Assembly (NCBI GenBank): GCA_947489445.1
Contig: CANLDN010000006.1
Coordinates: forward strand, 124,001-188,000
DNA: 64,000 nucleotides
From: an uncultured Paracoccaceae bacterium
GTDB lineage: Bacteria; Pseudomonadota; Alphaproteobacteria; Rhodobacterales; Rhodobacteraceae
Direction of reading: 5' to 3'
Every line of letters begins with the position of its first letter. The stretch's first letter is position 1. This document shows, piece by piece, positions 37,540-48,968 of the stretch. The notes under the pieces are model-generated. The model was given only the letters and a program-made list of their open reading frames with translations. It had not been told where the DNA came from and made no database searches. Both the position numbers and the translations under genes were made by a program.

Positions 37540-39077
37540 TGGCGATCCAAGCGTCTGAAATCTCTGCGATCCTGAAGGACCAGATCAAGAACTTCGGTCA
37601 AGAAGCCGAAGTGGCCGAAGTTGGCCGGGTACTAAGCGTCGGCGACGGTATCGCCCGTGTGTATGGCCTGGATAACGTGCAGGCCGGTGAAATGGTCGAA
37701 TTCCCTGGCGGTATCCGCGGGATGGCATTGAACCTGGAATCCGACAACGTGGGTGTTGTTATCTTCGGTTCCGACCGTGACATCAAAGAAGGCGACACCG
37801 TCAAGCGCACCAAATCCATCGTGGATGTACCTGTGGGTGACGAATTGCTGGGCCGCGTTGTTGATGGTCTGGGCAATCCGCTGGACGGCAAGGGTCCGAT
37901 CAAGACGAAAAAGCGCGCTGTTGCAGATTCAAAAGCGCCGGGCATCATCCCGCGTAAATCCGTACACGAACCAATGGCGACTGGCCTGAAATCAGTCGAC
38001 TCCATGATCCCGGTTGGCCGTGGCCAGCGTGAGCTGATCATTGGTGACCGTCAGACCGGCAAAACAGCTGTCGCACTTGATACGATCCTGAACCAGAAGT
38101 CTTATAATGACGCCGCTGGTGATGATGAGAGTAAGAAGCTGTATTGCGTCTATGTCGCGATCGGTCAGAAACGTTCGACTGTGGCGCAATTGGTGAAGCG
38201 CCTCGAAGAATCAGGTGCGATTGAGTATTCCATCGTTGTGGCCGCGACCGCGTCCGAGCCTGCACCGATGCAATATCTGGCGCCGTATTCGGCAACTGCG
38301 ATGGCCGAGCATTTCCGCGACAATGGCCGCCACGCGCTGATCATTTATGATGATCTGTCCAAGCAGGCTGTGTCTTATCGCCAGATGTCCTTGCTGCTGC
38401 GCCGCCCACCGGGGCGTGAGGCTTATCCTGGTGACGTTTTCTATCTTCACTCCCGCCTGCTGGAGCGGTCTTCGAAACTGAACGAAGACAATGGCTCCGG
38501 TTCTTTGACGGCGCTGCCGATCATCGAAACGCAAGGTGGTGACGTGTCGGCGTTTATTCCGACCAACGTGATTTCGATCACTGACGGTCAGATCTTCCTT
38601 GAAACCGAACTGTTCTATCAAGGCATCCGCCCCGCCGTGAACACGGGTTTGTCGGTGTCGCGTGTGGGCTCCTCCGCGCAGACAGATGCAATGAAGTCAG
38701 TCGCGGGTCCAGTGAAGCTGGAACTGGCACAGTACCGCGAAATGGCCGCGTTTGCGCAGTTCGGGTCCGACCTGGATGCGTCCACGCAAGCCCTGCTGAA
38801 CCGTGGCGCACGTCTGACCGAGTTGATGAAACAGCCGCAGTATTCGCCGCTGACCAATGCCGAAATCGTCTGCGTGATCTATGCAGGCACGAAGGGTTTC
38901 CTCGACAAGATCGCCGTCAAGGATGTGGGTCGGTTTGAGGCCGGATTGCTCAATCACCTGCGCACCAACGCATCCGACGTGCTGGATTACATCACGAAGG
39001 AAGATCCAAAGGTCAAAGGTGAAGCCGAAGACAAGATCAAAGCTGCGATCGAAGCCTTCGCCAAAGATTTCGCCTGA
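37539..39077 (+). CDS. atpA: F1 ATP synthase alpha subunit
   Basis: 512 residues. Non-catalytic nucleotide-binding subunit. P-loop [29 protein letters not shown], the conserved [18 protein letters not shown] and the C-terminal helical domain. Starts one base inside the atpH stop. Standard length; nothing unusual. Confidence 0.98.
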   Translation: MAIQASEISAILKDQIKNFGQEAEVAEVGRVLSVGDGIARVYGLDNVQAGEMVEFPGGIRGMALNLESDNVGVVIFGSDRDIKEGDTVKRTKSIVDVPVGDELLGRVVDGLGNPLDGKGPIKTKKRAVADSKAPGIIPRKSVHEPMATGLKSVDSMIPVGRGQRELIIGDRQTGKTAVALDTILNQKSYNDAAGDDESKKLYCVYVAIGQKRSTVAQLVKRLEESGAIEYSIVVAATASEPAPMQYLAPYSATAMAEHFRDNGRHALIIYDDLSKQAVSYRQMSLLLRRPPGREAYPGDVFYLHSRLLERSSKLNEDNGSGSLTALPIIETQGGDVSAFIPTNVISITDGQIFLETELFYQGIRPAVNTGLSVSRVGSSAQTDAMKSVAGPVKLELAQYREMAAFAQFGSDLDASTQALLNRGARLTELMKQPQYSPLTNAEIVCVIYAGTKGFLDKIAVKDVGRFEAGLLNHLRTNASDVLDYITKEDPKVKGEAEDKIKAAIEAFAKDFA

Positions 39078-39098
39078 ACCCGGACATAGGAGCACCTT

Positions 39099-39971
39099 AT
39101 GCCCAGTCTTAAGGACCTGAAAAACAGGATCGAGTCGGTCAAATCGACCCGCAAGATCACAAAGGCCATGCAGATGGTCGCGGCTGCGAAACTGCGCCGC
39201 GCCCAGGACGCAGCCGAAGCGTCGCGCCCCTATACCGAACGGTTTAACGCCGTGATGGCAGGGCTGGCGGCATCGGTTGGCGGATCAGATTCAGCGCCCA
39301 AACTGCTGTCCGGTACGGGCAGCGATCAGGTGCAACTATTGATCGTTCTGACAGCCGAACGCGGCCTGTGCGGCGGCTTTAACGGCAACATCGCAAAGCT
39401 TGCGCGCAACCATGCGCAAATGCTTGTCGGTGAAGGCAAGACGGTGAAAATCCTGACGGTCGGCAAAAAAGGTCGTGATACACTGAAGCGTGATCTGAGC
39501 GACCATTTTGTGGGCCATGTGGATCTGACCGAGGTAAAGCGCGTCGGTTATGCGGATGCCCAAGGCATCGCCAAAGACGTGCTGAACCGGTTTGATGCCG
39601 GTGAATTCGATGTCGCGACGATCTTTTTCTCGCGCTTCGAAAATGTTGTGGCCCAGCACCCAACCGCGCAACAGATCATCCCTGCGAAGTTTGAACAGGT
39701 GGCCGATAAAGAGGCGACACTGTACGACTACGAACCTGGCGAGGAAGAAATTCTTGCTGACCTGCTGCCGCGCGGTGTTGCCACGGCCCTTTTCAGTGCA
39801 TTGCTAGAAAATGGTGCATCAGAGCAAGGCGCGCGGATGTCTGCGATGGACAACGCGACCCGCAACGCGGGCGAGATGATCGACAAACTGACAATCGAAT
39901 TCAACCGCTCGCGTCAGGCCGTCATCACCAATGAACTGATTGAAATCATCTCGGGGGCAGAAGCACTATAA
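39099..39971 (+). CDS. atpG: F1 ATP synthase gamma subunit
   Basis: 290 residues. Rotor shaft: N-terminal helix [34 protein letters not shown] (in two runs: [20 protein letters not shown] and [14 protein letters not shown]), central [18 protein letters not shown] and the C-terminal [42 protein letters not shown]. Length normal. Followed directly by an unusual extra gene before atpD. Confidence 0.98.
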   Translation: MPSLKDLKNRIESVKSTRKITKAMQMVAAAKLRRAQDAAEASRPYTERFNAVMAGLAASVGGSDSAPKLLSGTGSDQVQLLIVLTAERGLCGGFNGNIAKLARNHAQMLVGEGKTVKILTVGKKGRDTLKRDLSDHFVGHVDLTEVKRVGYADAQGIAKDVLNRFDAGEFDVATIFFSRFENVVAQHPTAQQIIPAKFEQVADKEATLYDYEPGEEEILADLLPRGVATALFSALLENGASEQGARMSAMDNATRNAGEMIDKLTIEFNRSRQAVITNELIEIISGAEAL

Positions 39972-40024
39972 GTATCGGACTGTGGATAGGTCTTGCGCTT
40001 TTTCTGGCGCTGTCACTTTGGATT

Positions 40025-41807
<1,783 letters not shown>

Positions 41808-41816
41808 GGAGCCGAT

Positions 41817-42242
41817 ATGGCAAACCTACAATTCGATCTTGTCTCGCCCGAACGCCGCTTGGCGTCGGTTGAGGCGACCGAGGTTCAGATCCCCGGCGCT
41901 GATGGCGATATGACGGCAATGGCCGATCACGCCCCAACGATCACGACATTGCGCCCCGGCGTTCTGACAGTAGTGCATGGCGGTGGTTCTGATGAATACG
42001 TCGTATCTGGCGGTTTTGCAGAGATCACGGCAGAGGGTGTATCGGTTCTGGCCGAACAAGCATTGCCCAAGGCAGAGGTCACGCAAGACGTCTATGACCA
42101 GATGGTTGAGGACGCAAAGGCTGCTTATGGTCGTGCGCAAGAGACCTTCAAGAATGAACCGGGTCCGGTTGATGATGCGGCTAAACTGCTTGCCGACATG
42201 GTCGCGATGGGTGGAACTATCGGCTTGCACGCCAAAAACTGA
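41817..42242 (+). CDS. atpC: F1 ATP synthase epsilon subunit
   Basis: 141 residues. N-terminal beta-sandwich ([40 protein letters not shown]) and a C-terminal helical part ([20 protein letters not shown]). Regulatory/rotor subunit. Last gene of the F1 operon and followed by a terminator; F0 genes are elsewhere, as is normal for this class. Confidence 0.97.
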   Translation: MANLQFDLVSPERRLASVEATEVQIPGADGDMTAMADHAPTITTLRPGVLTVVHGGGSDEYVVSGGFAEITAEGVSVLAEQALPKAEVTQDVYDQMVEDAKAAYGRAQETFKNEPGPVDDAAKLLADMVAMGGTIGLHAKN

Positions 42243-42261
42243 ACCGAATGAAAATATTCAG

Positions 42262-42286
42262 AAGGCCTCGCTTTGCGGGGCCTTTT
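42262..42286 (+). terminator. intrinsic terminator of the atp operon
   Basis: Stem AAGGCCTCGC / GCGGGGCCTT (ten pairs with one T-G wobble), TTT loop, then a short T-run (TTTT overall at 42283-42286). Located 20 bases after the atpC stop. Confidence 0.88.
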
Positions 42287-42361
42287 GCATTTTTAGTGTC
42301 GTTTTTGCCGATAAAACCTGTAATACAACCACCGGGGGAACGGAAGGGGCCGTTGGCGGCG

Positions 42362-42712
42362 ATGCGTAGGTTACAAAGTGGTACGGTTGGTATTGATCAT
42401 GGCGACGTGGTCCTATTTTCCGATTTTGAACATGACGGTACGATGTGGCGTGGCGATGGCCCGCGGCAAAGTCGCGAGCCTGTTACGTTCACCCAGCCCT
42501 ATCTAAACCCACCGCATGTGCAGGTGTCGATCTCAATGTGGGACATCTCGAACAACACCAATACGCGGGTTGATGTTCAGGCGGAAAAGATCTCTGAAAC
42601 AGGGTTCGAAATCGTCTTTCGTACATGGGCCGATACCCAAGTTGCACGGGTGCGCGTGGCATGGACGTCCATCGGTGAACTGCCAAATGACGATGGCTGG
42701 GATCTTTATTAG
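42362..42712 (+). CDS. H-type lectin domain protein
   Basis: 116 residues from ATG 42362 (MRRLQSGTVGIDHGDVVLFSDF); an in-frame extension upstream runs through the atp terminator and is rejected. Almost the whole protein is one H-type lectin (PF09458-like) domain: EPVTFTQPYLNPPHVQVSIS, MWDISNNTNTRVDVQAEKIS and ARVRVAWTSIG. In eukaryotic lectins this fold is a six-stranded sandwich that trimerises and binds GalNAc; binding residues cannot be judged by eye. No signal peptide, so cytosolic or released by a non-Sec route. Common just downstream of atpC in roseobacters, as far as I recall. Confidence 0.82.
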   Translation: MRRLQSGTVGIDHGDVVLFSDFEHDGTMWRGDGPRQSREPVTFTQPYLNPPHVQVSISMWDISNNTNTRVDVQAEKISETGFEIVFRTWADTQVARVRVAWTSIGELPNDDGWDLY

Positions 42713-42826
42713 GCCAGAATTCGGATCATTTTCCTACCCTTTGGTGCAGGGTCGGGCGCTAACGGCCTGCTGCCTCGTCTAATAGGCACCTAAAATTTGA
42801 GCATTAGCTACAAATTGGAGGTATCT

Positions 42827-43435
42827 ATGAAAAAGTTCTCAAAAAAGTCAGTTATCTTGGCCGCGATTCTGACCTGTGGTGGGCAGGTTGCGCTTGCGGA
42901 TGGCCCCTATTACGGCGGTGGGGTTGCGATTTATTCTTCAAAGTCTGAGCCAGCTCCGGGTGCCGGCATCGACAGTGAAGATGTCTACGCCGCTATTGGC
43001 GGCACCATCGGATATCGTTGGGATCAACCCACAGTCTTTTTCGGGGTTGAAGCTGATGCAGATATTGCATTTGGCAGCGACTTTGAATACTCGGGAACCG
43101 CGTGTTCGGATGCTGCGTCAGCACCCTACTATTGTGAACACAATGCAACCCTACGGTTGCGTGGTGTGGTGGGCGCGCCGGTTGGATCATTCGAAGGATT
43201 TGCGTCATTGGGCGTTGCAGCCATGCAAGGGCAGGGCGCTGATTCCCCGACATCAACTTCGCGCGGTGTGAACACTGGCTATACCGTCGGATTGGGTCTG
43301 CAAAATGATTTCAACGCCGGTAAGCTGCGGTACGAGATTGTTTACGACAACTTGGAAAATGTCTCGACCAATCCGGATGGTGGTGATCCCACGTTTGAGT
43401 CAGTTTCGCTCAAGGTGTCTTACTTGTTCAACTAA
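42827..43435 (+). CDS. outer-membrane beta-barrel protein
   Basis: 202 residues from ATG 42827 with GGAGG at -9. Signal peptide MKKFSKKSVILAAILTCGGQVALA. The mature part alternates short amphipathic strands with aromatic ends (YYGGGVAIYSSK, YAAIGGTIGYRW, FFGVEADADIAF, GYTVGLGLQNDF, LRYEIVYDNL) and finishes SVSLKVSYLFN, close to the C-terminal aromatic signature of outer-membrane barrels. An eight-stranded OmpA/OmpW-like porin-type barrel is likely. Two cysteines (CSDAASAPYYC) lie in one outer loop. Function unknown. Confidence 0.83.
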   Translation: MKKFSKKSVILAAILTCGGQVALADGPYYGGGVAIYSSKSEPAPGAGIDSEDVYAAIGGTIGYRWDQPTVFFGVEADADIAFGSDFEYSGTACSDAASAPYYCEHNATLRLRGVVGAPVGSFEGFASLGVAAMQGQGADSPTSTSRGVNTGYTVGLGLQNDFNAGKLRYEIVYDNLENVSTNPDGGDPTFESVSLKVSYLFN

Positions 43436-43448
43436 ATCACAAGCGGCG

Positions 43449-43470
43449 AGCGGGGCGAGGCCGCCCCGCT
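43449..43470. terminator. GC-rich hairpin between convergent omp and prs genes
   Basis: AGCGGGGCG / CGCCCCGCT nine-base perfect stem with a four-base loop. Lies 13 bases after the barrel gene stop and three bases before the prs stop. No real T-run on either side, so termination may be weak or need Rho. Confidence 0.65.
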
Positions 43471-43473
43471 CTA

Positions 43474-44493
43474 CTATTCCGCCGCATACAGCCCTTCGTA
43501 GATTGGGCCGAGTGTTTTGTGATCAAAGAGCGACGAGACGGATGTGCCGTTCCATGTATTCAGGATCGCCTGCGCGAACATCGGCGCTGTCGGTACGATG
43601 CGGATGTTTTTGCACCCCTTCACGGCGACAGTTGGTTCGATCGTGTCGGTGATCACGAGGCTTTTCATCACTGATTTGGAGACCCGTTCAACCGCTGGGC
43701 CGGACAACACGCCGTGGGTGATATAGGAATGGACCTCTTTTGCGCCATTTTCCATCAGGACTTCTGCCGCTTTGCAAAGGGTACCTGCCGTGTCGACGAT
43801 GTCATCGACGATGATGCAGACGCGATCTTTGACATCCCCTATGACCGTCATCTCGGCCACTTCACCGGGTTTTCCACGTCTTTTATCGACGATGGACAAG
43901 GGCGCGCCAATACGCTGCGCAAGATCGCGGGCGCGGGCCACCCCGCCCACATCGGGCGAGACAACCATGACATCATCCATCTTGCCGCGGAAATTATGCA
44001 TCGCATCGAGCGCATAAATGGGTGAGGCATAAAGGTTATCGACCGGAATATCGAAAAAACCCTGGATCTGCGTGGCGTGCAAATCCAGGGTCAAAACGCG
44101 CTCAATACCGGCTTCGACGATCATATTCGATACCAGCTTGGCGGTGATCGGGGTGCGCGCCTTGGACCTGCGATCCTGCCGCGCATAGCCGAAATAAGGG
44201 ATCACGGCGGTGATGCGGGCGGCAGAGGAGCGGCGCAGCGCATCGGCAATAATCAGCAGTTCCATCAGGTTGTCATTGGCGGGGTTCGATGTGGGTTGAA
44301 CGATGAACATATCCTCGCCACGGACATTTTCGAACACTTCCACGAAAATTTCGCCATCGTTGAACCGTTCCACCCGCGCATCGCAAAGGCCAACTTCCAT
44401 CCCCCGGTGCATCGACATGCGACGGGCGATGGCCTTGGCCAGCGGCTGGTTTGCGTTTCCGGAAATCAGCTTTGGCTCGATCATTGTGGGCAT
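43474..44493 (-). CDS. prs: ribose-phosphate pyrophosphokinase (PRPP synthetase)
   Basis: 339 residues. Makes PRPP from ribose-5-phosphate and ATP. Motifs: [78 protein letters not shown], the PRPP-binding [20 protein letters not shown] and [20 protein letters not shown] lies before the ATG at 44493; the ATG three codons later is an alternative. Cytosolic; class I. Confidence 0.96.
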   Translation of the reverse strand: MPTMIEPKLISGNANQPLAKAIARRMSMHRGMEVGLCDARVERFNDGEIFVEVFENVRGEDMFIVQPTSNPANDNLMELLIIADALRRSSAARITAVIPYFGYARQDRRSKARTPITAKLVSNMIVEAGIERVLTLDLHATQIQGFFDIPVDNLYASPIYALDAMHNFRGKMDDVMVVSPDVGGVARARDLAQRIGAPLSIVDKRRGKPGEVAEMTVIGDVKDRVCIIVDDIVDTAGTLCKAAEVLMENGAKEVHSYITHGVLSGPAVERVSKSVMKSLVITDTIEPTVAVKGCKNIRIVPTAPMFAQAILNTWNGTSVSSLFDHKTLGPIYEGLYAAE

Positions 44494-44603
44494 GAGGGGT
44501 CCTTTGGCAGAAGGGAACTGGCATGTAACAGATTCGTGGCGTTGACACCGATTAACACAGGGTTACCGTCGCGCAAACACACAGCAGCCCGTCGGAGACC
44601 GAA

Positions 44604-45200
44604 ATGCCCCACATCGATTACTTCTTTGCAACGCTCTCACCCTTTACCTACCTGACCGGCACCCGACCCGCCGAGATTGCCCAAAAACACGGCGCGACGA
44701 TCACATATAAACCGCTCGACATCATGGCGCTTTTTGCGCGCACAGGCGGCACGCCGCCCAAGGACCGCCACCCCAACCGGCAGGAATACCGCCTGCAAGA
44801 GCTGCGCCGCCGGTCCAAGCTGATCGGATTACCACTAAACCCCAAACCTGCGCATTGGCCCACCAATGGTGCGCCTTCAGCTTATGCCATTATCGCTGCG
44901 CAAAACGCGGGTGGGGATGTTGGCCAGCTGGTCCACAATTTTGGCGCGGCCTGCTGGGCCGAAGATCGGGATATCGCGCAGGATGATGTTGTGCGCGATG
45001 TGCTTGAGAAATCCGGCTTTGACCCCGCCCTCGCTGACAAAGGGCTCATGACCAGTGCCGATACTTTTGCCTCCAATCTGGAAGAGGCCGTGATGCGTGG
45101 TGCCTTTGGTGCGCCGTTCTTTATTACCGACACTGATGAACGGTTCTGGGGCGAGGATCGGCTTGCCGATCTGGACGCGAGCCTCGCTGGCGATCTCTGA
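44604..45200 (+). CDS. 2-hydroxychromene-2-carboxylate isomerase / DsbA-family thioredoxin-fold protein
   Basis: 198 residues. N-terminus IDYFFATLSPFTYLTGTRPAEIA has the SPFxYL glutathione-binding serine motif of the kappa-GST/HCCA isomerase group (no CxxC). Middle helical insertion, then GAFGAPFFITDTDERFWGEDRLADLD, the cis-Pro loop and end signature of the family. Probably a glutathione-dependent isomerase; the substrate is unclear because no naphthalene-type pathway genes adjoin. Three bases separate it from the hydrolase downstream. Confidence 0.88.
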   Translation: MPHIDYFFATLSPFTYLTGTRPAEIAQKHGATITYKPLDIMALFARTGGTPPKDRHPNRQEYRLQELRRRSKLIGLPLNPKPAHWPTNGAPSAYAIIAAQNAGGDVGQLVHNFGAACWAEDRDIAQDDVVRDVLEKSGFDPALADKGLMTSADTFASNLEEAVMRGAFGAPFFITDTDERFWGEDRLADLDASLAGDL

Positions 45201-45203
45201 CCG

Positions 45204-45986
45204 GTGCAGATCGCGGGTCACGATATCCACATCACGACGGTTGGCGCAGGTGCGCCCGCCGTCATGATACATTGCGCCCTTGCCCGGCACGAGGCATTGC
45301 TGCCGCTGGCCGAGATACTTGAGCAAAAAACCGCTTTGTTCGATATGCCGGGCCATGGCCGTAGCGGCGACTGGGATGGCAAGACAGAGTATCAAGGACT
45401 GGTCGCGGATGCTGCGGTAAGCCTGTGTGATGGTCCGACACATCTGATTGGCCATTCATTCGGGGCAACGGTGGCGCTGCGCCTGGCTGTGACCCGCCCG
45501 GATTTGGTAAATCGTCTGACCCTGATTGAACCCGTCTATTTTGCCGCCGCCAAGGGGATGGACGCGCATCAGGCGCATGCCAAGGTGTTCCGCCCTTTTG
45601 TGATGGCCATGCTGGCGGGGGACGAAGCGAAGGCGGCCCAAATCTTCAACGGTCTTTGGGGCGACACGGATTGGGCCGATCTGTCACCGCGCAGACAGAA
45701 ATACCTGACCGACCGTATTCATCTGATCGTGGCTGGTGCTGCGGCGATTGAGGAAGACAGTGATGGCATCACATCACCCGAACGACTGGGCGCATTGGAC
45801 ATCCCGGTGACCCTGATCCGTGGGGCGCATTCAATCGATGTGATCGCGGCTATTCACACAACATTGGCCGCGCGTATCACGCATGCGACGGATCATATTG
45901 TGCCTGATGCGGGCCATATGTTGCCCCTGACGCATACAGAACAGGTGGCTGACCTTATCCGCGCAGCAGATCAAGGAACTGATTGA
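45204..45986 (+). CDS. alpha/beta hydrolase
   Basis: 260 residues from GTG 45204 (MQIAGHDIHITTVGAG). Nucleophile elbow GHSFGATVAL (Ser), oxyanion-region VMIHCALARHEALLPLA, acid and base near RGAHSIDVI and PDAGHMLPLTHTEQVADLI (catalytic His). Small-molecule esterase or lyase of unknown substrate. Co-transcribed with the upstream isomerase. Its last 32 bases overlap the end of the convergent threonine aldolase gene. Confidence 0.88.
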   Translation: MQIAGHDIHITTVGAGAPAVMIHCALARHEALLPLAEILEQKTALFDMPGHGRSGDWDGKTEYQGLVADAAVSLCDGPTHLIGHSFGATVALRLAVTRPDLVNRLTLIEPVYFAAAKGMDAHQAHAKVFRPFVMAMLAGDEAKAAQIFNGLWGDTDWADLSPRRQKYLTDRIHLIVAGAAAIEEDSDGITSPERLGALDIPVTLIRGAHSIDVIAAIHTTLAARITHATDHIVPDAGHMLPLTHTEQVADLIRAADQGTD

Positions 45987-47001
45987 CGCCGTCCTCTGTC
46001 ATTGACCAGTCGGTCACGAGGCGGCCGATAAGCTGATCGTCCGGGTCGCCTGTTTCGGGATCGCCATTCATCACGTAATAGACAGCACCACCGTCCAACA
46101 TGCGTTTATGTTCGCGGCGGGACATTTTGAAAAAGATGATATTGGCCTGCGGTTCGAACAGGAAATTTGCGGCGTTATGGTCCCGCATACCGTCGGCCAA
46201 TTGGGCACAACGCAGGTTGGCCGATTTTGCCATGTCGAGCCACAGGTCGTCGGTCAGATAGGCCTGCATCTGTGCTGATAGATAACGGTGTTTGGACAAA
46301 AGGTGCCCGCCACGCTTGCGCCGCAACTCGAATTCCCACGCGATTGCGGGGTCGAAAATGATGCAGGCTTCGACACCCAAGACGCCGTTTTTTGTACCGC
46401 CAAAGCTGACGGTATCGATGCCTGCCTTCCATGTCATTTCGGCAGGCGAGCAATCAAGCGCGGTCAGGGCATTGGCAAAGCGCGCGCCGTCCAGATGGGT
46501 TTTCATCCCAAATTCCTGGGCTGTATCGGTGAGCGCCTTGATCTCTTTCAGCGTATAAAGCGTACCCTTTTCGGTGACCTGGGTGATCGACAGCGGCCCG
46601 CGTTGTGGACCGTGCACGCCGCGATTTTCTTCGCCCATGATCATTTGGCGTAGGGCATTGGGGGCCATCTTGCCATCGCTGGTCGGCACAAGCGTGAGCT
46701 TGGCTTGCGTATAAAATTCCGGCGCATTGCATTCGTCTTCATGGATATGCGCGCAGTCGCTGCAAAAGATCGTCTGCCACGGTTGGGTCATGGAGCCAAG
46801 CAGGACAGCGTTGGCTGCTGTACCGTTGATGATCAGAAAAACGGCGGCCTCTGGCGCTTCAAATATGTCGCGTACCTGCTGGCGCACTTCGTCCATGATC
46901 GGGTCCGCGCCGTAACCCATCGCATAGCCATTGTTGGCCGCCACCAGCGCCTCCATCACCTTTGGATGGGCGGGGCCCGCGTTGTCAGAGGCGAAAAACA
47001 T
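45955..47001 (-). CDS. ltaE: low-specificity threonine aldolase-like PLP enzyme
   Basis: 348 residues. Cleaves threonine/allo-threonine or related beta-hydroxy amino acids to glycine and an aldehyde. Beta-eliminating lyase domain: FASDNAGPAHPKVMEAL, YGADPIMDEVRQQVRDIF, HIHEDECNAPEF, THLDGARFANAL (Asp binding PLP) and the Schiff-base lysine in VSFGGTKNGVLG. PLP type I fold. Downstream of ribF and YcgN in a leftward cluster, one base from the YcgN stop. Convergent overlap of 32 bases with the alpha/beta hydrolase. Confidence 0.9.
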   Translation of the reverse strand: MFFASDNAGPAHPKVMEALVAANNGYAMGYGADPIMDEVRQQVRDIFEAPEAAVFLIINGTAANAVLLGSMTQPWQTIFCSDCAHIHEDECNAPEFYTQAKLTLVPTSDGKMAPNALRQMIMGEENRGVHGPQRGPLSITQVTEKGTLYTLKEIKALTDTAQEFGMKTHLDGARFANALTALDCSPAEMTWKAGIDTVSFGGTKNGVLGVEACIIFDPAIAWEFELRRKRGGHLLSKHRYLSAQMQAYLTDDLWLDMAKSANLRCAQLADGMRDHNAANFLFEPQANIIFFKMSRREHKRMLDGGAVYYVMNGDPETGDPDDQLIGRLVTDWSMTEDGVNQFLDLLRG

Positions 47002-47466
47002 CTATAGCGGCTCCTCGATGATGTGATTTTCCCAGTCGTCTTCGTCGATCTCGAACTCTGGCACGGTCATGCCGCGCACGGAAACGCCAGCCCGGTGCAC
47101 AGATTCCGGATCGCCAGAGATCAGGGGGTGCCAATCGAAAAGTGGGCGCCCTTCATGGATCAGGCGGTAACCGCAGGTTTGCGGTAGCCAATATAGGTTT
47201 TCAGAAATGGTTTTGGGCGTTAACACGATGCATTCTGGCACGAATTTGTGCCGGATAGCGTAGTTTCCACATAGGCAGCTTTGGTCGTCCAGCAGGCGGC
47301 AGGCCACGCGGGTCATGGCAACGGTGCCCTCGTCGTCTTCCAGCTTGTTCAGGCAGCATTTGCCACATCCGTCGCAAAGTGCTTCCCATTCCCTTTGGTT
47401 CAGCTTGTCCATCGGTTTGGTTTCCCAAAACCTGTTGCTGAGCCCGGCGCGATCGATCTTAGACAT
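47002..47466 (-). CDS. YcgN family cysteine cluster protein (UPF0260)
   Basis: 154 residues from ATG 47466. Family cysteine pattern: LCDGCGKCCLNKLED near residues 31-45, CRLLDDQSCLCGNYAIRHKF, PECIVLTP and PQTCGYRLIHEGRPLFDWHP. At least eight conserved cysteines suggest metal (zinc or Fe-S) binding. Starts eight bases inside the ribF end; ATG 47412 (MDKLNQREW) is an alternative start. Function unknown. Confidence 0.93.
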   Translation of the reverse strand: MSKIDRAGLSNRFWETKPMDKLNQREWEALCDGCGKCCLNKLEDDEGTVAMTRVACRLLDDQSCLCGNYAIRHKFVPECIVLTPKTISENLYWLPQTCGYRLIHEGRPLFDWHPLISGDPESVHRAGVSVRGMTVPEFEIDEDDWENHIIEEPL

Positions 47467-48397
47467 CTTGCAGGATCTCGCGGGCCCTTGTGCAGTCCGC
47501 GTCCATCTGGGTGATCAGCTTGTCGACGCCGTCGAATTTCAGCTCTGGCCGCAGGTGTTCGACCAACGCGACGGAAAGGGTTGCGCCGTAAAGATCCCCT
47601 TTGAAATCAAAGATAAAGGTTTCGCAATTGGGCAGGTTTTCCCCAAACATCGGACGGACGCCGATTGATGCCGCCCCGTCATATGTGCCTTGGTGGGGTC
47701 CATCCAAGACATCAACTTTCACCGCGTAGACGCCAAATTTCGGCGGGTGCAACCCAGCAATGGACATGTTGGCAGTGGGATAACCCAGATCGCGTCCGCG
47801 TTGGTCGCCGCGGATCACCTCGCCTTCGATCCGGTGCCAGTGGCCGAGCATTGCGGCGGCGTCGCGGGGGCGGCCGTCGGTCAGGGCGGCGCGGATCGCG
47901 GTGGAGGATACGGCACCGGAATTGTTGGTGACGATTTCGGCGATTGTGACGCCGAACCCCATCTCTGTGCCGAAGGTTTGCATGTCATCCACGGTGCCCG
48001 CCCGGCCCTTGCCAAAGCAGAAATCGGCACCGACAATCACGTGTTTCAGGCCAAGCTGATCGGCAATGATGGTCTGGGCGAAGTCGCGGGGGGACAGGCC
48101 TGCGAGGGCCGCGTTGAATGGGACCTCGTAGAGTTTTTCGACGCCGAGTTTGGCCAGCCGGTTTGCCTTGGCTTCTGCATTCATCAGGCGGAATGGCTTG
48201 GGATCGTTAGAAAAAAAGCTGCGGGGGTGCGGTTCGAACGTCATGATGCCCAGCGGTGCATTTGCAGCCTTGGCCGCATCGCGGGCGATACCGATCACCG
48301 CCTGATGCCCAATATGGACACCATCGAAATTGCCAATTGCCGCGACAGCGCCGCGGTCTGAAGGGTCAATATATACTGTATCTCGGACAATCTGCAT
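47459..48397 (-). CDS. ribF: bifunctional riboflavin kinase / FAD synthetase
   Basis: 312 residues. N-terminal adenylyltransferase domain with IGNFDGVHIGHQAVI and FSPRDFAQ-like LSPRDFAQTIIADQLGL, GADFCFGKGRAG; C-terminal kinase domain with GDQRGRDLGYPTANM (PTAN motif) and CETFIFDFKGDLYG. Converts riboflavin to FMN, then FAD. Cytosolic. Leads the leftward ribF-ycgN-ltaE cluster. Confidence 0.96.
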   Translation of the reverse strand: MQIVRDTVYIDPSDRGAVAAIGNFDGVHIGHQAVIGIARDAAKAANAPLGIMTFEPHPRSFFSNDPKPFRLMNAEAKANRLAKLGVEKLYEVPFNAALAGLSPRDFAQTIIADQLGLKHVIVGADFCFGKGRAGTVDDMQTFGTEMGFGVTIAEIVTNNSGAVSSTAIRAALTDGRPRDAAAMLGHWHRIEGEVIRGDQRGRDLGYPTANMSIAGLHPPKFGVYAVKVDVLDGPHQGTYDGAASIGVRPMFGENLPNCETFIFDFKGDLYGATLSVALVEHLRPELKFDGVDKLITQMDADCTRAREILQDV

Positions 48398-48433
48398 GGC
48401 CTTGCGTAGCGTGGCCCAAGCAGAGGCGCAAGG

Positions 48434-48877
48434 TCAGTCGAATTTGCGCGACGGGGCGAGTACGGTGGCGTCGCCCACCAGCACCTTTTTGTCGTTAACG
48501 AGGCATCGCGTATCCATTTTCACGCGCCGCCTTGAATGGTCGATTTCGGTGACTTCAACTTCGGCAACAACCATGTCGCCGGGGCGGACGGGGGCGAGGA
48601 ATTTCAGGTTCTGGCCCAGATAAACCGTGCCGTGACCAGGGAGTTGTTCGCCGATCACCGCGCTGACAAGCCCGGCCGTCAGCATGCCATGCGCAATACG
48701 ACCGGCAAATATGGTGTCTTGGGCGTAGTCCTCATCAAGATGTACGGGGTTCCGATCGGTGGAGACTTCGGCAAACAGCTCAATATCCCGATCAGTGACG
48801 ACCTTGCGGAGCGACCGGATCATGCCAATCTCAATATCTTCGATACAGATCGTGCCGCGGGGTGCGTTATCAAGCAT
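48434..48877 (-). CDS. MaoC family (R)-enoyl-CoA hydratase-like protein
   Basis: 147 residues from ATG 48877, which has GGAG seven bases upstream; the ATG four codons earlier has none. Hot-dog fold hydratase 2 motif: FAEVSTDRNPVHLDEDYAQD, FAGRIAHGMLTAGLVSAVIG (Asp/His catalytic pair in D-x4-H and the G-R-I-A-H-G loop), LGQNLKFLAPVRPGD. Likely hydrates (R)-specific enoyl-CoA, PhaJ-like. A symmetrical element lies 29 bases upstream. Confidence 0.9.
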   Translation of the reverse strand: MLDNAPRGTICIEDIEIGMIRSLRKVVTDRDIELFAEVSTDRNPVHLDEDYAQDTIFAGRIAHGMLTAGLVSAVIGEQLPGHGTVYLGQNLKFLAPVRPGDMVVAEVEVTEIDHSRRRVKMDTRCLVNDKKVLVGDATVLAPSRKFD

Positions 48878-48905
48878 GTCGCGCTCCATAAGGTAACAAA
48901 AAATC

Positions 48906-48924
48906 CCAATACTATATCAGTATT
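48906..48924. repeat. inverted repeat upstream of the MaoC gene
   Basis: CAATACT / AGTATTG, perfect seven-base arms around ATATC, in the 91-base gap between the HAD gene end and the MaoC start. On the minus strand it is followed by a GGGATTTTTTG run, so it could be a weak terminator of the HAD gene. It could equally be an operator for the MaoC gene. Confidence 0.5.
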
Positions 48925-48968
48925 GAAATTTAATTACTTTGCAAGCGCAGAAAAATCAAGTGTTTTTG

